Source: an uncultured Prevotellamassilia sp. (GTDB taxonomy: Bacteria > Bacteroidota > Bacteroidia > Bacteroidales > Bacteroidaceae). From it: a DNA stretch of 64,000 bases. Location: assembly GCA_934255485.1 (NCBI GenBank), contig CAKQOG010000007.1:1-64000 (forward strand), in the 5' to 3' direction. Both the position numbers and the translations under genes were made by a program. Below the pieces are notes generated by a model, which saw only the letters and a program-made list of their open reading frames with translations, did not search any database and was not told the DNA's origin. Positions 46,862-55,131 of this stretch are shown piece by piece (position 1 is the stretch's first letter; each line of letters begins with the position of its first letter).

Positions 46862-48721
46862 TTGAAGACATTTGAAGAGTTAGGCGTATGTGAGGCTATT
46901 CGCCGCGCCATAAGCGAGATGGGATACGAAAATCCTATGCCAGTGCAACAAGAAGTAATACCCTACTTACTCGGAGTAGGCAACGATGTAATAGCATTGG
47001 CACAAACTGGAACAGGAAAAACAGCTGCTTTTGGTTTGCCCGTACTACAAAAAGTAAACCCCGACGACAAACGCACACAAGCCGTTATTCTAAGTCCTAC
47101 TCGCGAACTCTGTTTGCAGATAGCAGGCGATCTCAAAGACTATTCACGCTACATAGACAATCTGCATGTGTTAGCAGTATATGGTGGTTCGAGCATAGAG
47201 AGTCAAATACGCTCATTGCGCAAGGGCGCACAAGTTATCGTGGCTACTCCAGGTCGTCTCATCGACCTCATGCACCGTGGTGTTGCAAAGCTCGATGCAG
47301 TAGAAAATGTAGTGCTCGATGAGGCCGATGAGATGCTTAATATGGGCTTTACCGATAGCATTGATGAAATTCTTGCAGGCGTTCCTACACAACGCAACAC
47401 ATTGCTTTTTTCTGCCACAATGGGCAAGGAAATTGAACGCATAGCCAAGAGTTATTTACACGACTACAAAGAGATTGTGGTAGGCTCGCGCAACGAAGGT
47501 GCCGAAAACGTAAACCACATTTACTATTTAGTACATGCCAAGGATAAATATGCAGCTTTAAAGCGCATTGTAGACTACTTTCCACGCATTTACGGCATTA
47601 TCTTTTGCCGCACTCGCATTGAAACACAGGAGGTTGCCGATCTTCTTATACGCGACGGCTACAACGCCGAGGCTTTGCATGGCGACCTTTCACAAGCTCA
47701 GCGCGACCTTACGATGCAAAAGTTTCGCCAACACCACACCCAGTTGCTCGTTGCCACAGATGTGGCTGCACGTGGTCTTGATGTAGAAGACCTTACGCAC
47801 GTTATTAACTACGGATTGCCCGACGATGTAGAGAACTATACACACCGCTCAGGACGTACCGGACGTGCAGGCAAGCGCGGTACGAGCATCTCTATCATTC
47901 ACCTTCGTGAAAAAGGCAAGGTGCGCATCATCGAAAAGGTCATTGGCAAGAAGTTTGAAGCCGGCACACTGCCCGAACCACAAGAGATTTGCACCAAACA
48001 GCTCTACAAAGTGATGGACGAGATTGAGCGTATTGAGGTAAACGACACCGAGATAGCACCCTTCTTACCCGAGATATACCGCAAGCTTGATTGGCTCACC
48101 AAGGAGGACCTTATCAAGCGCATTGTAAGCCGCGAATTTGGTCATTTTTTGCGTTATTATGCCGATGCACCCGTAATAGAGCAACCAGCAGACAAGAATG
48201 TTGCAGACGGCAAAGACGGCAAATCGCGTCGTGAGCGTCGCAAGGGTGACAAATCATCTCACGAGGCAGAAGAGGGCTACGTACGCTTGTTTATCAACCT
48301 GGGCAAGCGTGATAACTTCTATGCACGTGAGATTATCAATCTTGTTAATCGCCATGTGCGCAACACTAAAATCGAAATTGGGCGCATCGACCTTACTAAT
48401 AATTGCTCGTTCTTTGAGGTGCCCGAAGAGGATGCAGCCCTTGTACTCTCAAAAATGAAGCGCGTAAAAGTGGGCGACCGCAAGGTTGTAGTAGACAAAG
48501 CTGAAAAGGCTGATGGCGAGTCCACTCCAAGCAAGCATGCTGAGCGTCCCTCACGTCGTAACAACCGCCATACATATGCTCAAACGCCCGATGCACGCGA
48601 GATGAAGGCTCAATGGCGTGCTGAGAAAAAGGCTAAGCGCAACGGCAAAAAGCAGCAAAAAAATACCGAACCAGCCAAGCGCAAAGGCAAGAAGGATGAT
48701 TGGCGACAATTCTTTGAATAA
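46862..48721 (+). CDS. DEAD-box RNA helicase with DbpA-like RNA-binding domain
   Basis: 619 residues. The start is TTG at 46862 (KTFEELGV...). No in-frame ATG exists before the upstream stop, and MKTFEELGV is the expected N-terminus. Motif I AQTGTGKT is at 47-54, followed by PTRELC, VLDEADEM, FSATM and HRSGRTGR. After the core, residues about 460-530 (EGYVRLFINLGKRDNFYAREIINLVNRH) resemble the DbpA RNA-binding domain, and then a Lys/Arg-rich tail. Such helicases remodel structured RNA in ribosome assembly or cold growth. The basic tail may bind rRNA. The next gene begins 33 bases downstream. Confidence 0.93.
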   Translation: MKTFEELGVCEAIRRAISEMGYENPMPVQQEVIPYLLGVGNDVIALAQTGTGKTAAFGLPVLQKVNPDDKRTQAVILSPTRELCLQIAGDLKDYSRYIDNLHVLAVYGGSSIESQIRSLRKGAQVIVATPGRLIDLMHRGVAKLDAVENVVLDEADEMLNMGFTDSIDEILAGVPTQRNTLLFSATMGKEIERIAKSYLHDYKEIVVGSRNEGAENVNHIYYLVHAKDKYAALKRIVDYFPRIYGIIFCRTRIETQEVADLLIRDGYNAEALHGDLSQAQRDLTMQKFRQHHTQLLVATDVAARGLDVEDLTHVINYGLPDDVENYTHRSGRTGRAGKRGTSISIIHLREKGKVRIIEKVIGKKFEAGTLPEPQEICTKQLYKVMDEIERIEVNDTEIAPFLPEIYRKLDWLTKEDLIKRIVSREFGHFLRYYADAPVIEQPADKNVADGKDGKSRRERRKGDKSSHEAEEGYVRLFINLGKRDNFYAREIINLVNRHVRNTKIEIGRIDLTNNCSFFEVPEEDAALVLSKMKRVKVGDRKVVVDKAEKADGESTPSKHAERPSRRNNRHTYAQTPDAREMKAQWRAEKKAKRNGKKQQKNTEPAKRKGKKDDWRQFFE

Positions 48722-48753
48722 AACATTAGGAAGTAGCGTTTACTCTTTACACA

Positions 48754-49422
48754 ATGAAACATCTTTGCAAATACATATGCCTTGTGCTCTTACTCATGTG
48801 CACAGCCAATGTCTATGCACAAAACTTGCATTTCAAAGTGGGCGGTGGCCTGTCCTCACACTATGGCCCATCGCAAATGGTGGGAGCATTCAAGATTGGC
48901 TTGGGCTATGAGCTTGAGCTTACACAGCATTGGTCGTTTACACCCTCTGTCGAAGTATACGGCAAGGGATGGAAAGACCCCAATGAAACCGTATTTGTTT
49001 TTGACGATAAAACACACCAACAACTCTTTAATGAAGACGGCACACCCATGACGGGAATAATGAACCGTAGCGCCACTCAAAACTATCTTGAGGTGCCTCT
49101 ACTCTTCTCTTACTACCTACGCACGGGCGAATCGCGCTATGTGGTTTTTACCGCAGGCCCCTATGTGGCATACGGCGTAAATGGCAAGCAAAAAACTAAA
49201 GGCGACACCGACAAGAGCGGTGCAAGCCGCTACTATTATGAGCGTAAAACCTTTAGCGAACCTGGCACCCACCGCTTTGACTATGGCGTGCAAACCTTTT
49301 TGGGCTACCAATTCCCCACAAGTTTCACCATCGGCATCGAAGCCGATTGGGGTATAGGCAAGTTCAATACGGCGGGCAAACGCAATGTGTCTGCACTCAT
49401 ATCGTTGGGATATAAACTTTAA
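48754..49422 (+). CDS. Outer membrane beta-barrel protein (PorT-like)
   Basis: 222 residues with a signal peptide (residues 1-22, ending TANVYAQ). Strand-forming sequence includes KVGGGLSSHYGPSQ, VFTAGPYVAYGVNG and FGVQTFLGYQ-like stretches, with a terminal LISLGYKL. It matches small Bacteroidetes outer-membrane beta-barrels. It starts 33 bases after the helicase and has no clear promoter of its own. It resembles the barrel at 37008 in plan but not in detail. Function unknown. Confidence 0.85.
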   Translation: MKHLCKYICLVLLLMCTANVYAQNLHFKVGGGLSSHYGPSQMVGAFKIGLGYELELTQHWSFTPSVEVYGKGWKDPNETVFVFDDKTHQQLFNEDGTPMTGIMNRSATQNYLEVPLLFSYYLRTGESRYVVFTAGPYVAYGVNGKQKTKGDTDKSGASRYYYERKTFSEPGTHRFDYGVQTFLGYQFPTSFTIGIEADWGIGKFNTAGKRNVSALISLGYKL

Positions 49423-49445
49423 ACACATTTTATAAAGAGAATAAA

Positions 49446-49483
49446 GCAAACGGCTCTGAGACCTTGGTTTCAGAGCCGTTTGC
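49446..49483. terminator. Terminator, probably bidirectional
   Basis: Stem GCAAACGGCTCTGA / TCAGAGCCGTTTGC (one offset) between the barrel gene and the tRNA-Val region. On the minus strand it would end a transcript from the orphan promoter at 49578-49608. Confidence 0.75.
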
Positions 49484-49572
49484 TTATATCTACCAACACA
49501 AACGAGGCTATGCAACTCTTTGCATAGCCTCATTTAGGACAAGAACATAACAATCTAGTATTCTACTTAACT
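49484..49572 (-). ncRNA. Candidate small RNA (about 90-125 nt)
   Basis: The span between the orphan promoter and the bidirectional terminator contains a second hairpin (49504-49532, GAGGCTATGCAA/TTGCATAGCCTC) and no open frame. If it is transcribed, an RNA of about 90-125 bases with two hairpins would result. It was not matched to any known family. Confidence 0.35.
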
Positions 49573-49577
49573 CGATG

Positions 49578-49608
49578 CAAAGGTACGGCCTTTGCCATGC
49601 AAGGGCAA
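49578..49608 (-). promoter_or_regulatory. Orphan minus-strand promoter
   Basis: On the minus strand TTGC ending at 49608, 20 bases, TACCTTTG (49578-49585), the same TACCTTTGCATCG core as the tRNA-Gln promoter. No gene lies downstream on this strand before the 49446-49483 hairpin. Confidence 0.5.
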
Positions 49609-49750
49609 TACCTAATATTGGGTATTTAAGCATTTGAAATACATTATAAAACCATTCTATAGCAGAGAAGTGAATATGCGCAGTTATTCAAGGAAGCATA
49701 AACAAGCTGTGCCATACCACGTTTATAGTAAGCGCAGCATTCATATCATT

Positions 49751-49846
49751 GTTTGCTCATTGCGGTCGAAGTGAATGTTCATTGCGGTCGGAGTGAATGC
49801 TCATTGCGGTCGGAATGAGTGTTCATTGCGGTCGGAATGAGCAAAC
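49751..49846. repeat. Four 22-bp tandem repeats with inverted ends
   Basis: Units at 49757-49778, 49779-49800, 49801-49822 and 49823-49844, consensus TCATTGCGGTCGGAgTGAaTGt, with no spacers. The array is framed by GTTTGCTCATT (49751-49761) and its exact inverse (49836-49846). It lies just upstream of tRNA-Val in non-coding DNA. Confidence 0.85.
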
Positions 49847-49979
49847 TATAAGCGTATGCTTACACAACAAGCACCCTTTTATAAAGCAACAAGTAGGCTT
49901 TTGTTTGCATAAATAAGCACTACCTATCCTTGCTAAAGCACACACGAATATAAAAAACAAGAAAAATGCACTGAAAAAC

Positions 49980-50010
49980 TTTGCAATTATAAAGTCAAAG
50001 CGTAACTTTG
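49980..50010 (+). promoter_or_regulatory. Promoter of tRNA-Val, probably also metK
   Basis: TTTG (49980-49983), exactly 19 bases, TAACTTTG (50003-50010). No promoter or terminator is seen between the tRNA and the metK leader. Confidence 0.85.
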
Positions 50011-50028
50011 CAGTCACAAATGAGCGTT

Positions 50029-50103
50029 AGGGGCGTAGCCCAGTTGGTTTAGAGCGCTGCAGTCACATTGCAGAGGTCATCGGTTCGAGCCCGTTCGTCC
50101 CTA
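50029..50103 (+). tRNA. tRNA-Val (CAC)
   Basis: Acceptor AGGGGCG/CGTCCCT (one G-T pair), anticodon stem CTGCA/TGCAG with loop GTCACAT giving CAC, and T-loop TTCGAGC. CCA is not encoded. The T stem has one mismatch. Confidence 0.9.
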
Positions 50104-50136
50104 CTTACTATAAAAACGGACTAACGCTTAGTGCAT

Positions 50137-50190
50137 TCAGAGGAAAGATTTGGCTGCTTGCAACCTCTTAAAAACAATGCTAAAACTCGT
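50137..50190 (+). promoter_or_regulatory. SAM-II riboswitch upstream of metK
   Basis: The 5' stem AGAGG (50139-50143) pairs with CCTCT (50164-50168). The conserved pieces GATTTG, CTTGCA, TTAAA and GCTAAA appear in SAM-II order, and TTTGGC can form the pseudoknot with GCTAAA. It senses S-adenosylmethionine, the product of the downstream enzyme. The start codon is about 140 bases away, so control by termination at 50250-50288 is as likely as the translational mode known for SAM-II. Confidence 0.85.
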
Positions 50191-50249
50191 GTACACCTGC
50201 CAACCGATGACAATAAGGCAATAGGTGAGCGAAACGCAAAAAATATACA

Positions 50250-50288
50250 AAACAGCCTATTTCGGAAATGCGAAATAGGCTGTTTTGC
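50250..50288 (+). terminator. Terminator/attenuator hairpin in the metK leader
   Basis: 15-bp stem AAACAGCCTATTTC / GAAATAGGCTGTTT, then TTGCG, located 43 bases before the metK ATG. Confidence 0.65.
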
Positions 50289-50330
50289 GTTATAAAAGAA
50301 ACTTTTTTAAACACACATTTTTACATAAAA

Positions 50331-51632
50331 ATGGCATACTTATTTACATCCGAATCGGTGTCAGAAGGACACCCCGACAAGGTAGCAGACCAAATATCTG
50401 ATGCCGTGCTTGACCAGTTGCTTGCTTACGATAGCAACTCTAAAGTAGCTTGCGAAACGCTCGTAACCACCGGACAAGTGGTTGTGGCAGGAGAAGTAAA
50501 ATCTGAGGCTTACGTAGACCTACAAGACGTGGTGCGTCGCACCATTGCACGCATAGGCTACACCAAAGCCGAATATAAGTTTGAGGCTGAAAGTTGTGGC
50601 ATACTTAGCGCCATACACGAACAGAGCGCCGACATTAACCGCGGTGTAGACCGCAAAGACAATGCCGACCCCATGGCACAAGGCGCTGGCGACCAAGGCA
50701 TGATGTTTGGCTATGCCAACAACGAAACCGACACCTACATGCCCCTACCCCTCTCACTTGCACACGACATTGTTTATGTACTCAGCGAGATACGTCGTGA
50801 GGGAAAGGTAATGACCTATTTGCGTCCTGACTCTAAAAGCCAGGTAACTGTGGAGTATAGCGACGACAACGTAGCACAGCGCATCGACACCATTGTAGTG
50901 AGCACACAGCACGATGAGTTTATCACCGCCGAAGAAGCTGGTTCGCAAACCGAAGCAGACCGCCAAATGCTTGAACGCATACAAAAGGACGTTGAAGATA
51001 TCGTTATTCCACGCGTGATAGACGAGCGAGTTAACACACCTGAAATTAGAGAACTCTTTCACAAAGGCGAGATTAAGTATTACGTAAACCCCACTGGCAA
51101 ATTTGTTATTGGCGGTCCTCACGGCGATACCGGACTTACAGGCCGCAAGATAATAGTTGATACTTACGGCGGTAAGGGAGCACACGGCGGTGGAGCATTC
51201 TCAGGCAAAGACCCTTCAAAAGTAGACCGTTCTGCTGCCTACGCTGCACGACACATTGCTAAAAACATGGTGGCTGCAGGTGTAGCCGATGAAATGCTCG
51301 TACAACTTAGTTACGCTATTGGTAAGCCCGAACCTATATCTATCTATGTAGATACTTACGGACGTAGCCACGTAAAGCAAACCGATGGCGAGATAGCCCA
51401 AATCATAGGCAAACTCTTCGACCTTCGCCCTGCTGCCATAGAACGTAGCCTAAAACTTCGCCAACCTATCTACGAAGAAACGGCAAGCTACGGCCACATG
51501 GGACGCCAACCCGAAACAAAGACTAAAACTTTTAGCTCGCCAGGTCAGCCCGACAAGCAAGTTGAGGTAGAACTCTTTACATGGGAAAAACTCGACATGG
51601 TAGACACCATCAAAGAGGCTTTTGATCTATAA
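50331..51632 (+). CDS. metK: S-adenosylmethionine synthetase
   Basis: MetK makes SAM from methionine and ATP. The ATG at 50331 gives 433 residues beginning MAYLFTSESVSEGHPDK, the standard start; an upstream in-frame extension covers the terminator hairpin and is rejected. The catalytic histidine is H14 in GHPDK. The ATP and metal motifs GAGDQGMMFGY (about residue 120) and GGKGAHGGGAFSGKDPSKVDRS (about 280-300) are intact. It is cytoplasmic. A SAM-II riboswitch precedes it and tRNA-Val is upstream without an intervening terminator, so metK may be transcribed from the tRNA promoter. Confidence 0.97.
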   Translation: MAYLFTSESVSEGHPDKVADQISDAVLDQLLAYDSNSKVACETLVTTGQVVVAGEVKSEAYVDLQDVVRRTIARIGYTKAEYKFEAESCGILSAIHEQSADINRGVDRKDNADPMAQGAGDQGMMFGYANNETDTYMPLPLSLAHDIVYVLSEIRREGKVMTYLRPDSKSQVTVEYSDDNVAQRIDTIVVSTQHDEFITAEEAGSQTEADRQMLERIQKDVEDIVIPRVIDERVNTPEIRELFHKGEIKYYVNPTGKFVIGGPHGDTGLTGRKIIVDTYGGKGAHGGGAFSGKDPSKVDRSAAYAARHIAKNMVAAGVADEMLVQLSYAIGKPEPISIYVDTYGRSHVKQTDGEIAQIIGKLFDLRPAAIERSLKLRQPIYEETASYGHMGRQPETKTKTFSSPGQPDKQVEVELFTWEKLDMVDTIKEAFDL

Positions 51633-51672
51633 GTAGGTGTTCATAATTATTTTTATATTTGAATACCTACTT
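51631..51672. repeat. Inverted AAGTAGGT pair at the metK stop
   Basis: AAGTAGGT (51631-51638, overlapping the stop codon) and ACCTACTT (51665-51672), with inner TTCA/TGAA also paired, around an AT-rich loop. It may serve as a terminator-like hairpin. Confidence 0.6.
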
Positions 51673-51751
51673 AAAAGTAGCATTCACAACTTTTCGTAAG
51701 GACCTCCCCAAAAACAATTCACTTGGGGGCTACCCTAACAAAAGAAATAAC

Positions 51752-51759
51752 TAACTTTG
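51752..51759 (+). promoter_or_regulatory. -7 box for the LOG gene
   Basis: TAACTTTG, 43 bases before the chosen ATG at 51802. It lies within the frame extension, which supports the later start. Confidence 0.6.
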
Positions 51760-51801
51760 CTCCGCAAACTCAGATACAAAACGATTTTATCATCGTATAA
51801 C

Positions 51802-52377
51802 ATGAATATCACCATATATAGTGCTTCGAGCGGACAAGTTCCAACAACATACATTAAGGCGGCTCAAGACTTGGGCCGCCTTATTGCCATTAATCATCAC
51901 ACCCTCATTAATGGTGCCGGACGCACGGGGCTTATGGGAGCCTGTGCAGATGCATGCATAGAGCAAGGAGGTGAGGCCATTGGCGTTATACCCCAGTTTA
52001 TGATAGAACAAGGCTGGCAACACAAAGGGATGTCGCAACTCATCGTAACCAAAGACATGCACCAACGCAAAGAAAAAATGGCACAGATGAGCGATGCTTG
52101 CATAGCCTTGGCTGGAGGTGTGGGAACACTCGAAGAACTACTCGAAATCATCACATGGAAGCAATTGGGACTATACCTAAAACCCATCATCATTCTCAAT
52201 ACCGATGGCTATTACAACCCATTGCTCGAACAACTGCAACACGCCATCGACGAGCACTTTATGCGCAAACAACATGCAGATATTTGGCATGTAGCACATA
52301 CTCCCGAAGAGGCTATAAACCTTGCACTTACCACTCCCTTATGGGACACCTCAGTACGTAAATTTGCAGCTATGTAA
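51802..52377 (+). CDS. LOG family protein (nucleoside monophosphate phosphoribohydrolase)
   Basis: 191 residues from the ATG at 51802. The Rossmann-like N-terminus (MNITIYSASS) and the conserved MHQRKEKM (86-93) and AGGVGTLEE (104-112, family PGGxGTxxE) are present. LOG enzymes remove the base from nucleoside 5'-monophosphates; plant members activate cytokinin, bacterial members are usually AMP/GMP hydrolases. The initial Pro of the motif is Ala here, a minor change. Cytoplasmic. The DUF4271 gene begins 39 bases later, so it may belong to the same operon. Confidence 0.92.
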   Translation: MNITIYSASSGQVPTTYIKAAQDLGRLIAINHHTLINGAGRTGLMGACADACIEQGGEAIGVIPQFMIEQGWQHKGMSQLIVTKDMHQRKEKMAQMSDACIALAGGVGTLEELLEIITWKQLGLYLKPIIILNTDGYYNPLLEQLQHAIDEHFMRKQHADIWHVAHTPEEAINLALTTPLWDTSVRKFAAM

Positions 52378-52416
52378 TGCTTCGGCATCCTTTACAAAAA
52401 ACATACATCTCAACTT

Positions 52417-53502
52417 ATGGCACGAACTTTTTATTTCACAACCTCTATAAGCACACCAGTCATGGGCTCGACTGACACACATGGTTGTGCCGCGGCAGCG
52501 TGTGCCGTAACCGACTCTCTGAACACTACTGAGAAAGCTGAGAACGAAGCCGAGGAGCAAATACAACCTATACGCAAACTGCGCAAAAAAGCGCTTGCAA
52601 ACCAAGCTGCAGATACCATACCACCAAGCCCCAAGGAGATGAAGCCCCTTGCTCCTGGACAACCCTTACAGATGAAGCCTCATCTGCTCGACAACGACTA
52701 TTGGCAGCAGGGACTTATACACACAGAGAAAGGAAAGTTTGCTCAAGAACTTGATAGCATTACGCATATTACAGACTCAACCTTTGTAGGCATAAAGCCC
52801 ACAGGCATAGCTGGCGACCCCGTACCCTACCAGTTTCGAACAGATGACATCGTAACCTCTATCCTAATGGTAAGTTTCTTCTTAATGGTATGGGTGATGT
52901 CGCTCTCAAGGCATTATCTGCACGAACAGATAAAAAACTTCTTCTTGTATCGGCAACGTGAAAACCTCTTCTCAGAACGTACACAAACGGAGCTTCGTGG
53001 ACAAGTTTTTCTTATCTTTCAAACTTGCTTTTTGCTTGCTATACTCTTTTTTGACTATACGCAAGAGTTTCAAACAGAGGTTTTTAACCAACTCTCGCCC
53101 TACAAAGTGTTGGGTGTGTCAATGGGTATTTGCTGCTTATATTTTGCACTTAAAATAGGTGTATACAACTTCGTAAACAGCATATTCTTCGACCGCAAAA
53201 AGAATGAACAGTGGAACGAATCATACCTATTGTGCGTGTTGGGCATGGGTATAGCCCTACTCCCATTAGCACTTTTAGTAGTTTACTTCGACTTTAATTT
53301 TCAGAATACAGCCATCTGTTTTGCCTGTATTGTAATAGCCGACAAGATACTGCTATTTTATAAGTGCCATCACATATTTTTCAACTACACATTCGCCTTT
53401 GTGCATCTTTTTTTGTACTTTTGCACCCTTGAAATCGTACCGATTTTCATTCTTTTCCGCGCATTGGTATACGCGAACAACTTTTTACTTACAATTAATT
53501 AA
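52417..53502 (+). CDS. DUF4271 membrane protein
   Basis: 361 residues. A long, charged N-terminal region (about 1-145, many Glu, Lys and Pro) is followed by about seven membrane helices, from about residue 147 (DIVTSILMVSFFLMVWVMSL) to the C-terminus. It matches the Bacteroidetes DUF4271 family, whose function is unknown. Members sit directly upstream of hemD, as here. The order DUF4271-hemD-rnpA-yidD is typical of Bacteroidales. Confidence 0.82.
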   Translation: MARTFYFTTSISTPVMGSTDTHGCAAAACAVTDSLNTTEKAENEAEEQIQPIRKLRKKALANQAADTIPPSPKEMKPLAPGQPLQMKPHLLDNDYWQQGLIHTEKGKFAQELDSITHITDSTFVGIKPTGIAGDPVPYQFRTDDIVTSILMVSFFLMVWVMSLSRHYLHEQIKNFFLYRQRENLFSERTQTELRGQVFLIFQTCFLLAILFFDYTQEFQTEVFNQLSPYKVLGVSMGICCLYFALKIGVYNFVNSIFFDRKKNEQWNESYLLCVLGMGIALLPLALLVVYFDFNFQNTAICFACIVIADKILLFYKCHHIFFNYTFAFVHLFLYFCTLEIVPIFILFRALVYANNFLLTIN

Positions 53503-53521
53503 TAACATAAAGACGCAACCT

Positions 53522-53575
53522 ATGACAGCTTTTAACGAAAAGCTGCCTATTAAGCTGAAAGGCAATCATGATTAA
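53522..53575 (+). CDS. 17-codon leader ORF overlapping the hemD start
   Basis: ATG at 53522, stop TAA at 53573-53575, peptide MTAFNEKLPIKLKGNHD. The stop overlaps the hemD ATG by 8 bases, and the leader contains an 8-bp hairpin (CAGCTTTT/AAAAGCTG). Translation here could couple to hemD. It may also be chance. Confidence 0.3.
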   Translation: MTAFNEKLPIKLKGNHD

Positions 53576-54308
53576 GAAGATACTTGTTTCACAGCCGAAA
53601 CCCACTTCCGAAAAGTCGCCCTACTTCGATATCGAAAAGAAAAAAGACGTGGCATTTACATTTCATCCTTTCATCAAAGTAGAGGGCTTATCAGCACGCG
53701 AATTTCGCCAACAGAAGGTGCAAATTCTCGACCACACAGCGATTGTTTTTACATCACGCCATTCGGTTGATTATTTCTTCACTCTATGCAAAGAACTTCG
53801 CATTACTCTACCTGAAGAGATGAAGTACTTTGCTCTTTCTGAAGCAATTGCCCTATACATTCAAAAATACATACAGTATCGCAAAAGAAAGGTATTCTTC
53901 GGTAGTACTGGACGTTGGACCGAACTCGTTACGGTGATGGCTAAACACAAAGCCGAGAACTATTTGGTGCCTCTTTCGGATGTTCACGACGACGACATCG
54001 CACGTATGCTCAACGATAAAAAGCTAAAGCATACTGAATGCGTGATGTATCGCACCGTAACAGACGAGTATCCCAAAGACAAACCATTCGACTTTGACAT
54101 GATTGTACTCTTCACACCTGCAGGAGTAAAATCGTTGCTTGAAAACTTCCCAAACTTTGAGCAAGGCGAAGTAAAATTGGCTTGCTTTGGCAATGTTACA
54201 AAAGAGGCTATCGAGGAATCAGGACTGCGTTGCGACCTCTTTGCTCCTACACCTCAAGCCCGCTCAATGACGGCTGCTATCGAAATGTACTTAGAGAAAG
54301 ACAAATAA
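53568..54308 (+). CDS. hemD: Uroporphyrinogen-III synthase
   Basis: 246 residues. HemD closes the linear tetrapyrrole hydroxymethylbilane with inversion of ring D. The two-domain fold is visible: VFTSRHSVDYFF (about residues 62-73), then LVPLSDVHDDDIARML, and VLFTPAGVKSLLENF near 180-195. HemD sequences vary greatly, so the identification rests on this pattern, the length and the conserved neighbourhood with DUF4271, rnpA and yidD. It is cytoplasmic. A terminator-like hairpin separates it from rnpA. Confidence 0.88.
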   Translation: MIKKILVSQPKPTSEKSPYFDIEKKKDVAFTFHPFIKVEGLSAREFRQQKVQILDHTAIVFTSRHSVDYFFTLCKELRITLPEEMKYFALSEAIALYIQKYIQYRKRKVFFGSTGRWTELVTVMAKHKAENYLVPLSDVHDDDIARMLNDKKLKHTECVMYRTVTDEYPKDKPFDFDMIVLFTPAGVKSLLENFPNFEQGEVKLACFGNVTKEAIEESGLRCDLFAPTPQARSMTAAIEMYLEKDK

Positions 54309-54348
54309 CAACATAGCTTGTTCTTTCTCAACCACAAATCATACATAG

Positions 54349-54396
54349 AAGGTAAAAGTTGATAGTAACACCCTACTACAAACTTTTACCTTTTGC
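54349..54396 (+). terminator. Terminator between hemD and rnpA
   Basis: 12-bp stem AAGGTAAAAGTT / AACTTTTACCTT with a following TTGCATTTT. Confidence 0.75.
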
Positions 54397-54462
54397 ATTT
54401 TAAAAACCCATCTCCATGCTGTGTGCGAGATGTGGCAAACATTCTTTTAAAAACCTATCTAT

Positions 54463-54858
54463 ATGGAACGTTTCACCTTTAGAAAATGCGAACACTTGTG
54501 CTTAAAGTCAGAAATCGAAGCGCTTTTTAGCGCAGGATGCTCATCTATGAGCATGTTTCCACTGCGAGCCACGTTCCGACTGATAGACTATAGCGGCAAT
54601 GGACCACAAGCTAAAATATTGCTTAGCGTATCTAAGAAACATTTTAAGCATGCTGTAGACCGCAATAGAGCTAAAAGACAGTTGCGCGAGGCTTACCGAC
54701 TGCAAAAGAGCATTTTACTCAACGCCTTGCCCTCTGACAAAGCTGCACACATAGCATTTATATGGTTATCGAACAAACCCATCAAATCAGACATTGTAAG
54801 CACACGTATGCGCAACATCTTGCTAAGAATTGCCGATAAAGTTCAACACGAAATGTAA
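54463..54858 (+). CDS. rnpA: Ribonuclease P protein component
   Basis: 131 residues. RnpA is the basic protein subunit that helps the RNase P RNA cut tRNA precursors. The RNR signature is R67-N68-R69 in HAVDRNRAKRQLREAYRL. The N-terminal KSEIEALF and the VSKKHFKHAV stretch are typical. yidD follows 54 bases later, the usual bacterial order, though rpmH, which often precedes rnpA, is not here. Confidence 0.95.
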   Translation: MERFTFRKCEHLCLKSEIEALFSAGCSSMSMFPLRATFRLIDYSGNGPQAKILLSVSKKHFKHAVDRNRAKRQLREAYRLQKSILLNALPSDKAAHIAFIWLSNKPIKSDIVSTRMRNILLRIADKVQHEM

Positions 54859-54912
54859 ACAGCAATGCTTGCAAATAAGCATCGTTTGTAACCTCTAATA
54901 TCAACCCTTTGC

Positions 54913-55131
54913 ATGAACCTCTTGGCTCGTTTATTCATTCTGCCCATACGCTTTTATCAGAAGTTTATATCACCACTTACACCCCCCAGTTGTAGGTTTA
55001 CACCAACATGCTCTGAATACGCTATAGAGGCATTGCAAAAGCATGGACTGATAAAAGGATTATACTTAGCTATTAGGCGCATTCTGCGTTGTCATCCATG
55101 GGGCGGAAGCGGATACGACCCCGTTCCTTAA
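54913..55131 (+). CDS. yidD: Membrane protein insertion efficiency factor YidD
   Basis: 72 residues with an N-terminal amphipathic helix (MNLLARLFILPIRFYQKFISP), the CRFTPTCSEYA core and the HPWGGSGYDPVP end, all diagnostic of YidD. It assists YidC-dependent insertion of membrane proteins. It directly follows rnpA. Confidence 0.95.
   Translation: MNLLARLFILPIRFYQKFISPLTPPSCRFTPTCSEYAIEALQKHGLIKGLYLAIRRILRCHPWGGSGYDPVP

Noticed and set aside
49757..49844. Possible CRISPR array
   Set aside because: The repeats are directly adjacent with no spacers and no cas genes are near.
50268..50330. Upstream start for metK
   Set aside because: It spans the leader terminator hairpin; MetK proteins start at MAYLFTSES.
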